A stretch of 64,000 nucleotides of DNA from Ischnura elegans (lineage: Eukaryota > Arthropoda > Insecta > Odonata > Coenagrionidae). The DNA is taken from positions 73,445,992 to 73,509,991 of the forward strand of contig NC_060253.1 in assembly GCF_921293095.1 (NCBI RefSeq), in the 5' to 3' direction. Each line of letters opens with the position of its first letter. Position 1 is the first letter of the stretch. Positions 50,801 to 55,617 of this stretch are shown here, one piece after another. A program made the translations under genes and the position numbers. The notes under the pieces were generated by a model. That model did not search any database. It worked only from the letters and a program-made list of their open reading frames with translations, and was not told where the DNA came from.

Positions 50801-53800
50801 AACTGGCTGTTTAAAGGAGTAGGCAAAAGGTCTCCTCTGAACTAGGCCAGAAAGAAAAGACAGGGTCTACACGGTGGCCAACACACTAGGCAAAATTTTA
50901 AGTACCCATCTCATAGAAGCAAATACTGAGTGGTAAGCAGCATGTGCAAGCATCCTCAATTGAGTTTCAAAAGAGAATGGTCGCTTTCACTACATACTAC
51001 CTTCCTCCAAGCAGTTCATCCAAATAAGAATTGTCATTAACCGGGTTTTTCACAGGTGTCACAAACTGTTAACGGAGCTCTACTAACTATCCAGGATACT
51101 TGCAATCAATATGCCCAGTCAATAATCTGTGGCATCCAAAGAAGAACACATGAAGTTTCTTCTTTCAATCTTCTTTGAATGATATCCACTAATCATCATC
51201 TAACTTTCTTTTGCAGACATCCCAGCCAGTTGTGGTGAAAGGGTTGAAAACACACAGGCTAGCACCAATCTGATTTATAGCAGGCTTCAATATCATGGAG
51301 CATACTTACTGGAGTTGAGAATTATTTCATTAATGCAATTTAAACAGTTGTTGGGGAGAACAAATGTTACATCCTTCAGAAGTGGCAGCGATCTTATGTG
51401 GCCTTCATCAGTATATGCCGGAAACTTTTGAGTAATCCCGAACAAACAACTCATGAGTACACACCATATAATCACGAAAATAATAATAATATGCTGCACG
51501 TCAACACGAGACATTTGCCAGCAGCATTATAAGATGATGGCCTTTTTGTACACTTAGTGGCATCTCCCTCCACCAAAATCCGCTGCTTGCAAGTATTTCA
51601 TTCGAAGGCAAACTCTTAAGTCACCTAAATCACACATTGACATGTGTTCCCACATTGTTTTCTTTTTCCAACCACACAATATCAGAGCTATCTGAAGGTT
51701 TTGCAGCCTTAATTATTCATGTCTCCAGCTGCCTGTGAACATGGAGCGAAAACTTGCCGACAAAGACATTGTACATGTAAAAACTCTTCTCGGGATACCG
51801 TGCGGGTAAGATTACATAAAGAGCGCAGACGTTTCGGGTACCGACTCGCTACCCATTCTCACGGCTTCTGACATATAATCGCTCTCATATAATCTTACCC
51901 GTGCGGTATCTCGAGAAGAGTTTTTACATGTTGTTCACCGGGAAAGTGTTAAATCTTACATTGTACATGCTATGAATGTTTTTGAAAGTGACAGTAGTGG
52001 GAGTGAATGTTTTGACACAGCCTCAGATACTTCTTAAAAACCCATTGAATGCAGTTCATCACATAATTCTGATTTATTACATAAGGCCCTATTACAAGTA
52101 TGTGTGCCTATTCATTTTTTATTACTTATATTTGTACAGTATTACTTCATCCAATACCCATTTTTCATGGTCTTTAGAGTATTTATTTCACAATCTGAAG
52201 CTACCCCTGATGCTGAAATTGTTCAACAGCAAAATAAGTGGAGCAGAACACACACATAGAGACATGTTCATGGAGGTGCACCCAAAGAAAGATAGTGAAC
52301 TGCCAATGGAGGAAATACGGCGGATTGCACAGAGTGAAACTGACTCAAGTCCCTACATAAATGTTTTCATTGGTGACCACAGCGTGAGACTGGATACTGG
52401 GTTCAAGTGAGGTACAGCAGACTCCTGATTATCTGGCTGTGGTTTATCCGGGTTGCGGATTATCCGTGCATGATTTTCCCTTTCGTTCAATTTTTACCGC
52501 GATCTTTATGAAAAATAAAATAAAATTGGATGAAAAATCATCTGAATTAATGCAGTAATGCTAGGATACACCGGGCTTATTATTTCCATTTGAATCCCCT
52601 TCGAAAAACGGGAGTGATTGTATGCTAACTGCATTCACGGGAGCGCCGTGTTTCCGTTTTCCAAGCCTCGCAGTGTGGGACCACACTCCGTCATCACGGA
52701 TACATGTCCCGCAGCCGTTACGATCCAGACAACTTGTGCAAGATGTGGCGTGATGCCTGACAGTGTAGTTTCTGACGTCGAACAGAGGTTTTGAAGCATT
52801 CTTGCAAACAACTTTTCTGTATCAGTGATCACGCAGCCACAGATATGGTTTTCGAAACCAAGACTTACATGGAGCATTAATAAAACGTGTACAATCATGT
52901 TATCGCCGCTAAAAAAATCATGAATTGGCGAAGAAAGCTCTCATTGAGTCCAGGACAAATATCAGAATAAGTACAGAAATAATAATGTATTGTTTGTTTT
53001 AGGTAAATTATAAACATTGCAAGACATTTAAGAGAAAGTTTGGGTTATCTGTGCTTTCCAATTACTCGTGCCGTCCCTCCCCATCATTAGCCTGGATAAT
53101 CGGGAGTGAGAGTAGTGACATTTTTGCACATTTTTTCAACATCAATGTGATAAGTCAAATAATAGTATGCACCACCTTATATGTAAGGAAAAGAATCGCA
53201 AAACTGAGAAGCACGAACTTATTTTGCAAAAAACATATTTCAGTTCTAGAAAAACATTTCTAAAGCAGGATAAAAAAATTTCTGGCTACCATAATGCATG
53301 AGTATACGTAAGCGTCCATGTATTTTTCATCTTTTTAATACTGCCCCTGTTGTATCTGTCCAGGAGATTTTCCCAGAGCCAGATTTCTTTCAGTCTTAAG
53401 AAATTTCCTTGTCGCACATAATGATTTTTGCATGGAAAATGGAGAAGTCGGCCATGAGTCCAATTACAAAGTTAACCCTTTGCTCGAGGTTCTCCAAAAT
53501 ACATTTGATTTGGTTTTGTTTCAAAGAATATATGCCCAATAAGCCATACAAATACGTCATTAAACTATATATGCTCTCAGAATCAAGGGATGACTATGTT
53601 TGGAATGAAGATGTTTTTCACGACTTGAACTCGGAAGAAACTGAATTGGCTAGAGAAAAGCCACTATTAGGTGCACTTTCCAGTAAAGGGCATCCTTTAC
53701 AAATAGACACAGTGAACATAAGATCTGCAAGAAGCATGATCACTGATTTAAACTTTCACACTGTACTTATTATTATCCAATAGTGAAATTGTCCACTCAA

Positions 53801-55359
53801 GTGTTCCCATGTGTCATGTAAGTACATCCTGTCTACAGAAGATTGATAGAACCAACTCAAGGGTTTCAGAAGTTAAGACTAATGAGATATGCCATAATAT
53901 GGACCAACAGCAAATATTCTGAGTCGATAGGCACACTGATGTGAAGCTAAATTATTTTTGAAAATCAGGAATGTGAAGCAAAACAACTATACAGAGAGAA
54001 AAATGATCTAACAATTGCAGGAGTCACACAGATTACTTTAATAGAGAAACAGGTTATGATCATTACAATTCATAGGGACTTAACACATCTCTAAATTAAC
54101 ATAAAAACTACGGGGCTAACTATAAGGGCTACGAAAGAATATCTATCAGTACATCATACGCTATACAAATTTTCAGGATTCAAATTATGTCGTGGCAAGA
54201 CATGATAAGGCAACACCAAGGAAATTGCTCTTTACGAAGAGTAGTAATTAATAAAAATAATGGAAGAATAAGCATGTAATTAATACGAGTAGAAACACAA
54301 AACGCTCAAGCATTCATAAAAGCGGTAATAAAAATACTTATTAACGTGAAAGGAATAGTATCACACAAATCTAAAAAAAAAACTAGCAAAGAATGACACC
54401 ACAATGGTTGAACTATCATGCCAAAGAAGAGACATCTATGCCATCACTTCGTGAGTTACACAAAGCAATTACACTTCATACACTCATGAAAATACCGATG
54501 ATATTTGGTAAAAAAATAAAATAACTTTCTTCACAAAATCATGTCATCAAGTCCTCATATATGTATATAAAAAGACGCATTCTGTTCCCAAATGAGAAAG
54601 AAAATAAAAAGGGCTTACCCTTCGATCACACTCGAGCTGAATGTTAACATTTTGCTTGTACTCCAAACCGCCAAGGCTCTCGAAGGTAGACGCTCCCGGC
54701 TTGCTCAAATCATTTACAAAAAACTCTATTTCAAATTGCGAGGGATTTGTGGCACTGTAAGGATAAAGGAGGATAACTCAAACATTGCCTTAGTTCATAA
54801 ATGCACACAGCTCATTGAAAGCAACCGGGCACCCCACTTACCCCAACCGAACACCCCCAGGAAAATCAGCTTGCACTCGCGCTCCCAGAGGTATTATCCT
54901 TACCTCACTGATGAACACAGGCTTTGGGAATTGTACAAGATCTAGATTTAACTCCTAAGAGAGGAGAAACAGTGACGCAATGTGTTTATTCAAAGGTTAA
55001 TAAACTGCCTATATACCTACAATTGCTAAAAAGAACTTTTATTTAACTTGTGAACTAAAAGAATACTAAAGAGAGTCTATTTGCCAAAAATAAACCTACT
55101 AACAATAGAAACATCATAATTAGCATAAGTAAAACTCGTAGGAATCGCAAAACCGTTGCTTACCGAAGGCGCCAGGCAAGCATTACGGCTTGCACCATAT
55201 ATAAGTAAATAATGCATTATATACATAATAAGAGTGTATATACAAACGAAAATAACATATATAATCGACTAATTATACTCTCAAGTCACAATAGTCCCTT
55301 ACCTCAGAGCTTTCATGAGAAAATGTGTCGAAAAAAAGTAGCTCAATACTTTCCGCCAT
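5467..55359 (-). CDS. vir: virilizer (VIRMA/KIAA1429 orthologue), 16 coding exons
   Basis: Virilizer is the large nuclear scaffold of the m6A writer complex, working with METTL3/METTL14, WTAP/Fl(2)d and partners; in Drosophila it is also needed for Sex-lethal splicing. Joining 16 exons with GT/AG borders and matching phases gives about 2462 residues, against roughly 1800-1850 recalled for human and fly. Landmarks: start MAESIELLFFDTFSHE; EVRIIPLGARVQADFPGG (about 35-55); TDGLVLRG (about 106-113); Pro, Arg/Glu/His and Asp/Glu-rich low-complexity sequence (about 130-680); a helical-repeat core (about 825-2090) with LLSELLPLPLPI and LMEHDYGFYHLK; NTSRPPSLHVDDFVALE (about 2255); an Arg/Gly-rich tail ending RHARSFTR. 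These match human VIRMA in order from end to end. An in-frame upstream ATG at 55410 exists, but 55359 matches the conserved start and has G at -3 and +4. The exon 7 donor is the weakest junction. No frameshift or internal stop was seen. Confidence 0.95.
6144..6249 (-). CDS. vir: vir coding exon 15
   Basis: Too short for ordinary ORF finding. ELMVTRNRGRGRAFSSDRGR and FFSAGSTGQYNRREA match human NRGGRGAF, NRFF and NYSRREG. Acceptor tcctag, donor gtgagt in phase 1. Confidence 0.9.
6250..7351 (-). other. vir intron 14, exon 15 side
   Basis: Intronic AT-rich sequence between vir exon 15 and the piggyBac relic. Nothing else was recognised. Confidence 0.7.
7356..9901 (+). mobile_element. piggyBac-like transposon relic in vir intron 14
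   Basis: An 18-base perfect inverted repeat, CCCTTTCACTCCCAAGCA, at both ends sits between TTAA duplications (7352-7355 and 9902-9905). The element is 2546 bases. Just inside the left end are two palindromes around CCGATATATCGG (7374-7387 and a perfect 26-base one at 7412-7437). Transposase remains lie at 8532-9140. The N-terminal half was not found, so it is non-autonomous. Confidence 0.92.
8532..9140 (+). pseudogene. piggyBac transposase pseudogene (DDE_Tnp_1_7 remains)
   Basis: DNFFMSVPFVNKLYQMGTYI (about 8647-8706) matches the piggyBac block DNFFTS..L...GTY.CGT, and YNKYMGGMDSSDLMLYVYL (about 8947-9003) matches YN.YMGGVD.SDQM. The two lie in different frames with stops between them. Upstream catalytic parts are missing. 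The product cannot be functional. Confidence 0.85.
10061..10263 (-). CDS. vir: vir coding exon 14
   Basis: VTPMRGRGTFNRPMIPQ and PNTSRPPSLHVDDFVALE, nearly identical to human QNTSRPPSMHVDDFVAAE, a signature of the family. Acceptor caacag, donor gtgagt, phase 0 at the end. The right end of a piggyBac relic lies about 155 bases downstream in intron 14. Confidence 0.94.
11565..11634 (+). repeat. tRNA-like relic (SINE head?)
   Basis: A 70-base tract opens TGGCTTA and closes TAAGCCA, with a B-box-like GAGTTCGAATCCCGG. The T arm does not pair and no convincing anticodon arm forms. It is read as a decayed SINE head, not a tRNA gene. Confidence 0.35.
11688..12298. mobile_element. pogo/Tigger-like MITE with subterminal repeats
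   Basis: Left end CAGTAGATTCTGTTTAATGG; right end inverted CAATAGATTCTGGTTAATTG. TA flanks both ends. A motif close to CCGCTTAATTGGGACA recurs at about 11733, 11794, 11816, 12223 and 12239, as expected of subterminal binding sites. It is 611 bases with no transposase. Confidence 0.75.
12391..12649 (-). CDS. vir: vir coding exon 13
   Basis: VSCDLVEVARGHLPSDFHL then a Gly/Ser linker and REKKAKRPF, matching human KVDLIELSEKCCSDFDLHSE in place. The basic KKAKRP cluster could be a nuclear localisation signal. Acceptor tttcag, donor gttagt in phase 1. Confidence 0.9.
12650..14294 (-). other. vir intron 12
   Basis: Contains the LINE tail at 12825-13100. The remainder is AT-rich and shows nothing recognisable. 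Confidence 0.7.
12825..13100 (+). mobile_element. 5'-truncated LINE, 3' end of reverse transcriptase ORF
   Basis: The open frame contains RRRDNLVGPILRHNGLMKTI, EGKKGKGRPRMTYI and MKRLADRREKWRAVSNQS, the usual C-terminus of a non-LTR retrotransposon polyprotein. It is followed by a short (GAT)n tail, typical of such elements. Everything upstream of this tail is missing. Confidence 0.8.
14295..14470 (-). CDS. vir: vir coding exon 12
   Basis: EMLEPLLPSPEPLVSQFISR then WLPPPAVDDADPDMDQ. It aligns with the human segment VLSAPESLQNLFNNR through WFTPFQAEEIDTDLDLV. Acceptor ctccag, donor gtaagt, ending in phase 0. Confidence 0.9.
15688..17508. mobile_element. possible pogo-like element (paired TA-flanked ends)
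   Basis: CAGTAGAACCT occurs at 15688 and inverted up to 17508, each flanked by TA. The ends match for about 11 bases only and then diverge, so they could be halves of two related elements. No transposase was recognised. Confidence 0.4.
16200..16440 (+). mobile_element. tRNA-derived SINE, second family
   Basis: A B-box-like GGGTTCAAGTCCTGG, then a body with GATGGGACGCTAAGCC, TGATGCCCTTGGTGTC and TTCGTTACGAGCAGGCTA, which resembles a SINE body domain shared by many invertebrate SINEs. It differs from family A in this window. Confidence 0.6.
18468..18612. mobile_element. small inverted-repeat element
   Basis: AGAATATAGTCCCC at 18468 reappears directly at about 18547 and inverted (GGGGGGACTATATTC) ending near 18610. 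This looks like a MITE-like unit of about 145 bases. Borders are approximate and no clear target duplication was seen. Confidence 0.5.
18903..19633 (-). CDS. vir: vir coding exon 11
   Basis: Acceptor ttttttcag completes a Ser codon: CLEKSPDTLYNLFTRCLA and LARLLEWEAVD, like human LLKRVVSTFSKD and ELKQLLQ. A Glu-rich linker follows, then ALESLRDSIAGLIRLLRVEG (human SLLDSVVGLKQML). Donor gtaagc in phase 1. Confidence 0.92.
20170..21165. mobile_element. pogo/Tigger-like MITE inside the nest
   Basis: Left end CAGAAGAACTTGTTTAGTAC and inverted right end CAGTGGAACTTGGTTAGTAC match at most positions for over 25 bases. TA precedes the left end; the right flank is CA, probably mutated. It is 996 bases with no transposase. 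Confidence 0.65.
22221..23480 (+). pseudogene. Tigger-type transposase pseudogene, interrupted
   Basis: The N-terminal helix-turn-helix part remains at about 22300-22420 (NMKILELVDSHTGTRID, VVKNRDAIENM). Part of the DDE domain remains at about 23274-23480 (VSGESKDVNIETATQWKES, LLEGYSPKDAFNADKTGLFF), like the Tigger block GYSPDDIFNADETGLF. Between them lies a repeat of about 0.6 kb. The rest of the DDE domain is gone, so it is inactive. Confidence 0.8.
22548..23164. mobile_element. MITE-like insertion within the Tigger relic
   Basis: Ends GGCCTGTTTACA and, inverted, GGCCTGTTTACACGATAC. Inside are C-rich motifs (GTGCCCCCC, AATCCTGGATC) and a segment shared with 61044-61145. The target duplication is unclear. 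Confidence 0.6.
24068..24831. mobile_element. pogo/Tigger-like MITE
   Basis: Left end CAGTGAGTCCTCGTTCTACG and inverted right end CAGTGAGTCCTTGTTTAACG, each flanked by TA. ACGTCATTTCG repeats lie near both ends. It is 764 bases without recognisable transposase. Confidence 0.78.
25605..28668 (-). CDS. vir: vir coding exon 10, helical-repeat core
   Basis: An uninterrupted 3064-base exon of about 1021 codons. It runs from EIMDTLVNWVLLGLDFEV (human QLVDWTMQALNLQV) through RHIKAGVRLVQ, LLSELLPLPLPI, ARRLWSVHLQPL and LRRVCIQIADLSPATAL to LVLMEHDYGFYHLK. It is the ARM/HEAT-like body that holds the methyltransferase complex together. Acceptor ttcacag, donor gttagt in phase 2. Longer plus-strand open frames opposite it are shadows. 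Confidence 0.95.
30360..31395 (-). mobile_element. CR1/Jockey-like LINE fragment, reverse transcriptase pseudogene
   Basis: Minus-strand frames carry classical RT blocks: WIRDFLSYHKQKVVLDG and VTSGVPQGIVISPLLFNLYI (31384-31220), FADDTVIYREISDH in a shifted frame (about 31199-31158), YLGVMITSNLSWGTHI and ALVRPHLEYAVSEWDP (about 31000-30790). The 3' region ends near 30360. At least one frameshift separates the VPQG and FADD blocks. It is 5'-truncated and dead. Confidence 0.85.
31764..33215 (-). mobile_element. hAT transposon relic with transposase remains
   Basis: Ends TAGAGATGGGTAAAATAG and, inverted, TAGAGATACACAAATAG, typical of one hAT group. Short ATTCGAATA/GTATTCGAG motifs lie inside both ends. 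The minus strand at about 32527-32340 reads LIHVLNVFEGATFLASG, like hAT F..AT..LSG, and a degraded LPRFK follows near 32150, like hAT LDPRFK. Flanking bases are T-rich and give no clean duplication. Confidence 0.6.
33718..34054 (-). CDS. vir: vir coding exon 9
   Basis: Acceptor tcgcag, then YLSDPSMTACEAEEW, continuing the LLYFSCPYK block of human VIRMA, followed by a helical stretch with LEELFSMQAMTVKSLL and MAEEWVEAAEQVPGLL. Donor gtaaac in phase 1. Confidence 0.88.
34055..36098 (-). other. vir intron 8
   Basis: 2 kb of AT-rich sequence. No repeat end, motif or coding block was recognised. Confidence 0.6.
36099..36188 (-). CDS. vir: vir coding exon 8
   Basis: 30 codons, YQDMEFDVTDYCEELSKTF and NPYSCELQPLL, aligning with human FDVEYTAEDL and YDPYDRELVPLLYF. 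Acceptor tttcag, donor gtaaga, phase 0 on both sides. Confidence 0.9.
36189..36883 (-). other. vir intron 7 (possible exon extension)
   Basis: The part nearest exon 7 (36596-36883) stays open in the vir frame and is moderately GC-rich, encoding a Pro/Ser-rich tail. It could be an alternative 3' extension of exon 7. The rest shows nothing. Confidence 0.5.
36884..37455 (-). CDS. vir: vir coding exon 7, acidic
   Basis: Acceptor ttgcag joins exon 6 to give EVTQPLFESLSPGDVESIS, then a Asp/Glu/Pro-rich region with EQYEPILSDEEVMDEGE, like the human acidic block ending YEQISSDEDG. The chosen donor CAG/gtgctg (36883) is weak but keeps phase 0 into exon 8. The frame stays open to 36596, so the 3' border is the least certain in the gene. 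Confidence 0.75.
37456..38771 (-). other. vir intron 6
   Basis: 1.3 kb. AT-rich apart from the edges next to the GC-rich exons 6 and 7. Nothing was recognised. Confidence 0.6.
38772..39513 (-). CDS. vir: vir coding exon 6, Arg/Glu/Gly/His-rich
   Basis: About 247 codons of strongly biased sequence: many RER, RD and GER pairs, then a proline run, a histidine tract (HHHHHRHHHHDEQ), and RRGSS and KRPRSPP motifs. Acceptor tttcag gives TADVYDGTKE. The donor gtacat leaves one base, and only this phase joins exon 7 without a stop. The composition resembles RS/RE splicing-associated disorder. GC content is far above the flanking introns. Confidence 0.85.
39514..41377 (-). other. vir intron 5
   Basis: 1.9 kb of AT-rich sequence with short open frames only. 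Nothing was recognised. Confidence 0.6.
41378..41536 (-). CDS. vir: vir coding exon 5
   Basis: 53 whole codons, starting VADLAPPVDRAYLVETA and ending RDEWSQPQP, rich in Tyr and Pro. Acceptor cctcag, donor gtaagc, phase 0 on both sides. No clear vertebrate match; it is assigned from phase, splice sites and position. Confidence 0.8.
41537..44849 (-). other. vir intron 4
   Basis: 3.3 kb. Apart from a hAT-like MITE (43680-44299) it shows no recognisable element. Confidence 0.65.
43680..44299. mobile_element. hAT-like MITE in vir intron 4
   Basis: Left end CAGGGTTCCCAC and inverted right end CAGGGCTCCCAC. Several copies of AAATTCACGG lie close to each end in opposing orientation. It is 620 bases and non-coding. 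Flanks TCAGAAAC and TATGCATT do not match. Confidence 0.65.
44850..45116 (-). CDS. vir: vir coding exon 4
   Basis: Begins QIPTDGLVLRGLYTTITLAV, matching human TDGLVLRGWYNCLTLAIYG, then becomes Pro/Thr-rich. It has 89 whole codons and donor gtaagt. It lies 9.5 kb from exon 3. A second AG three bases on could drop the first Gln. Confidence 0.92.
46920..47080 (-). repeat. possible dispersed repeat with internal duplication
   Basis: CTGCTAGCAGGTAG occurs twice (47039-47052 and 47062-47075). The flanking GC-rich stretch, against an AT-rich background, has the look of a SINE body. There is no second copy in the window. Confidence 0.3.
48958..49170 (-). mobile_element. tRNA-derived SINE, family A (copy 2)
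   Basis: On the minus strand it starts TAGCATGGTAGCC and carries the family body GGAAAGGAAATGCCCTCACC and tail GAGCTCTAACCTTACCAATC. It aligns with copies at 3326-3530 and 50521-50730. Confidence 0.65.
50521..50730 (-). mobile_element. tRNA-derived SINE, family A (copy 3)
   Basis: Minus strand: TGGCATGGTAAGTGCAGTAG, a B-box-like GGGTTCCGGGTTTAAATCC, body GGGAAAGGAATTGCCCTCCC and tail GAGCTCTACCCTTACTTATC. It is the best-preserved copy of the family here. Confidence 0.7.
51774..51930. mobile_element. short foldback element
   Basis: CATGTAAAAACTCTTCTCG at the left returns inverted as the last bases at the right. The pairing goes on through CGTGCGGGTAAGATTA, giving arms of about 45 bases around a loop of about 65 bases. 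It is 157 bases and non-coding. Confidence 0.7.
52415..53112. mobile_element. pogo/Tigger-like element, degraded
   Basis: Left CAGCAGACTCCTGATTATC; right inverted CTCTCACTCCCGATTATCC; TA on both sides (52413-52414, 53113-53114). The ends share ACTCC.GATTATC. It lies directly before recognisable piggyBac transposase remains. No transposase of its own was recognised. Confidence 0.6.
53113..53783 (+). pseudogene. piggyBac-like transposase remains
   Basis: SDIFAHFFNINVISQIIVCT (about 53118) resembles the piggyBac block F..FF.D.LI..IV..TN, and YMPNKPYKYVIKLYMLSES (about 53525-53585) matches the conserved YMP.KP.K.GIK. The blocks lie in different frames. Terminal repeats and the C-terminal YMGGVD block were not found. 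Sequence before 52413 may belong to the same relic. Confidence 0.7.
54619..54754 (-). CDS. vir: vir coding exon 3
   Basis: Completes the Gly codon, then reads ATNPSQFEIEFFVNDLSK and PGASTFESLGGLEYKQNVN. This aligns with the human block containing FQLDLFFNNVSKP. Acceptor ttacag, donor gtaagc. The preceding intron is only 87 bases. Confidence 0.94.
54842..54954 (-). CDS. vir: vir coding exon 2
   Basis: Acceptor tcttag, then ELNLDLVQFPKPVFISEVR and IIPLGARVQADFPGGVRLG, the most conserved Virilizer N-terminal block. It starts in phase 0 and ends two bases into a Gly codon at donor gtaagt. Confidence 0.94.
55303..55359 (-). CDS. vir: vir coding exon 1 (start codon)
   Basis: Encodes MAESIELLFFDTFSHESSE, the conserved Virilizer N-terminus. 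It ends in phase 0 at GAG followed by gtaagg. Any 5' UTR lies inside the promoter shared with RPRD1. Confidence 0.93.
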
Positions 55360-55466
55360 GACAAGCTCCTTCTCCTTGGTAGCGACATCCGCCCCATCTA
55401 TGACACGCATTATGAAACTAACTTTAACAGATGAAACATGAATTGTACGAGATCCACAAAGGAATG
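55360..55466. promoter_or_regulatory. shared bidirectional promoter of vir and RPRD1
   Basis: 107 bases separate the two conserved start codons, which point away from each other. No TATA box is visible in either direction. In-frame ATGs lie upstream of both genes inside the gap (55410 minus for vir, 55431 and 55464 plus for RPRD1). The 5' UTRs are therefore very short or overlap the other gene. Transcription starts cannot be placed by eye. Confidence 0.75.
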
Positions 55467-55617
55467 ATGGCTGGGTTTACAGAGAACGCGTTATCCAAAA
55501 AATTGGCTGACCTCAATAATTCCCAGCAGAGTATACAAACTTTGTCTCTCTGGTTAATTCACCATCGAAAACACCATGCAGCAATAGTAAGGGTTTGGTA
55601 TAGGGAGCTATCGAAAG
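55467..55617 (+). CDS. RPRD1: RPRD1 coding exon 1
   Basis: MAGFTENALSKKLADLNNS to VWYRELSK, the first helices of the CID. Donor gtaaga in phase 1. The ATG has G at +4. Confidence 0.93.

Larger units (their letters stand above)
45117..54618 (-). other. vir intron 3
   Basis: The largest intron, 9.5 kb. It holds two family A SINEs (48958-49170, 50521-50730), a small foldback (51774-51930), piggyBac remains around 53110-53780 with a pogo-like element beside them, and a short duplicated motif near 47040-47075. Stretches between these show nothing recognisable. Confidence 0.7.

Noticed and set aside
52260-52410. Retroelement aspartic protease (DTG in IGDHSVRLDTGF)
   Set aside because: Only one short motif, with no flanking protease signatures and a stop right after it. 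It is mentioned as a query rather than annotated.
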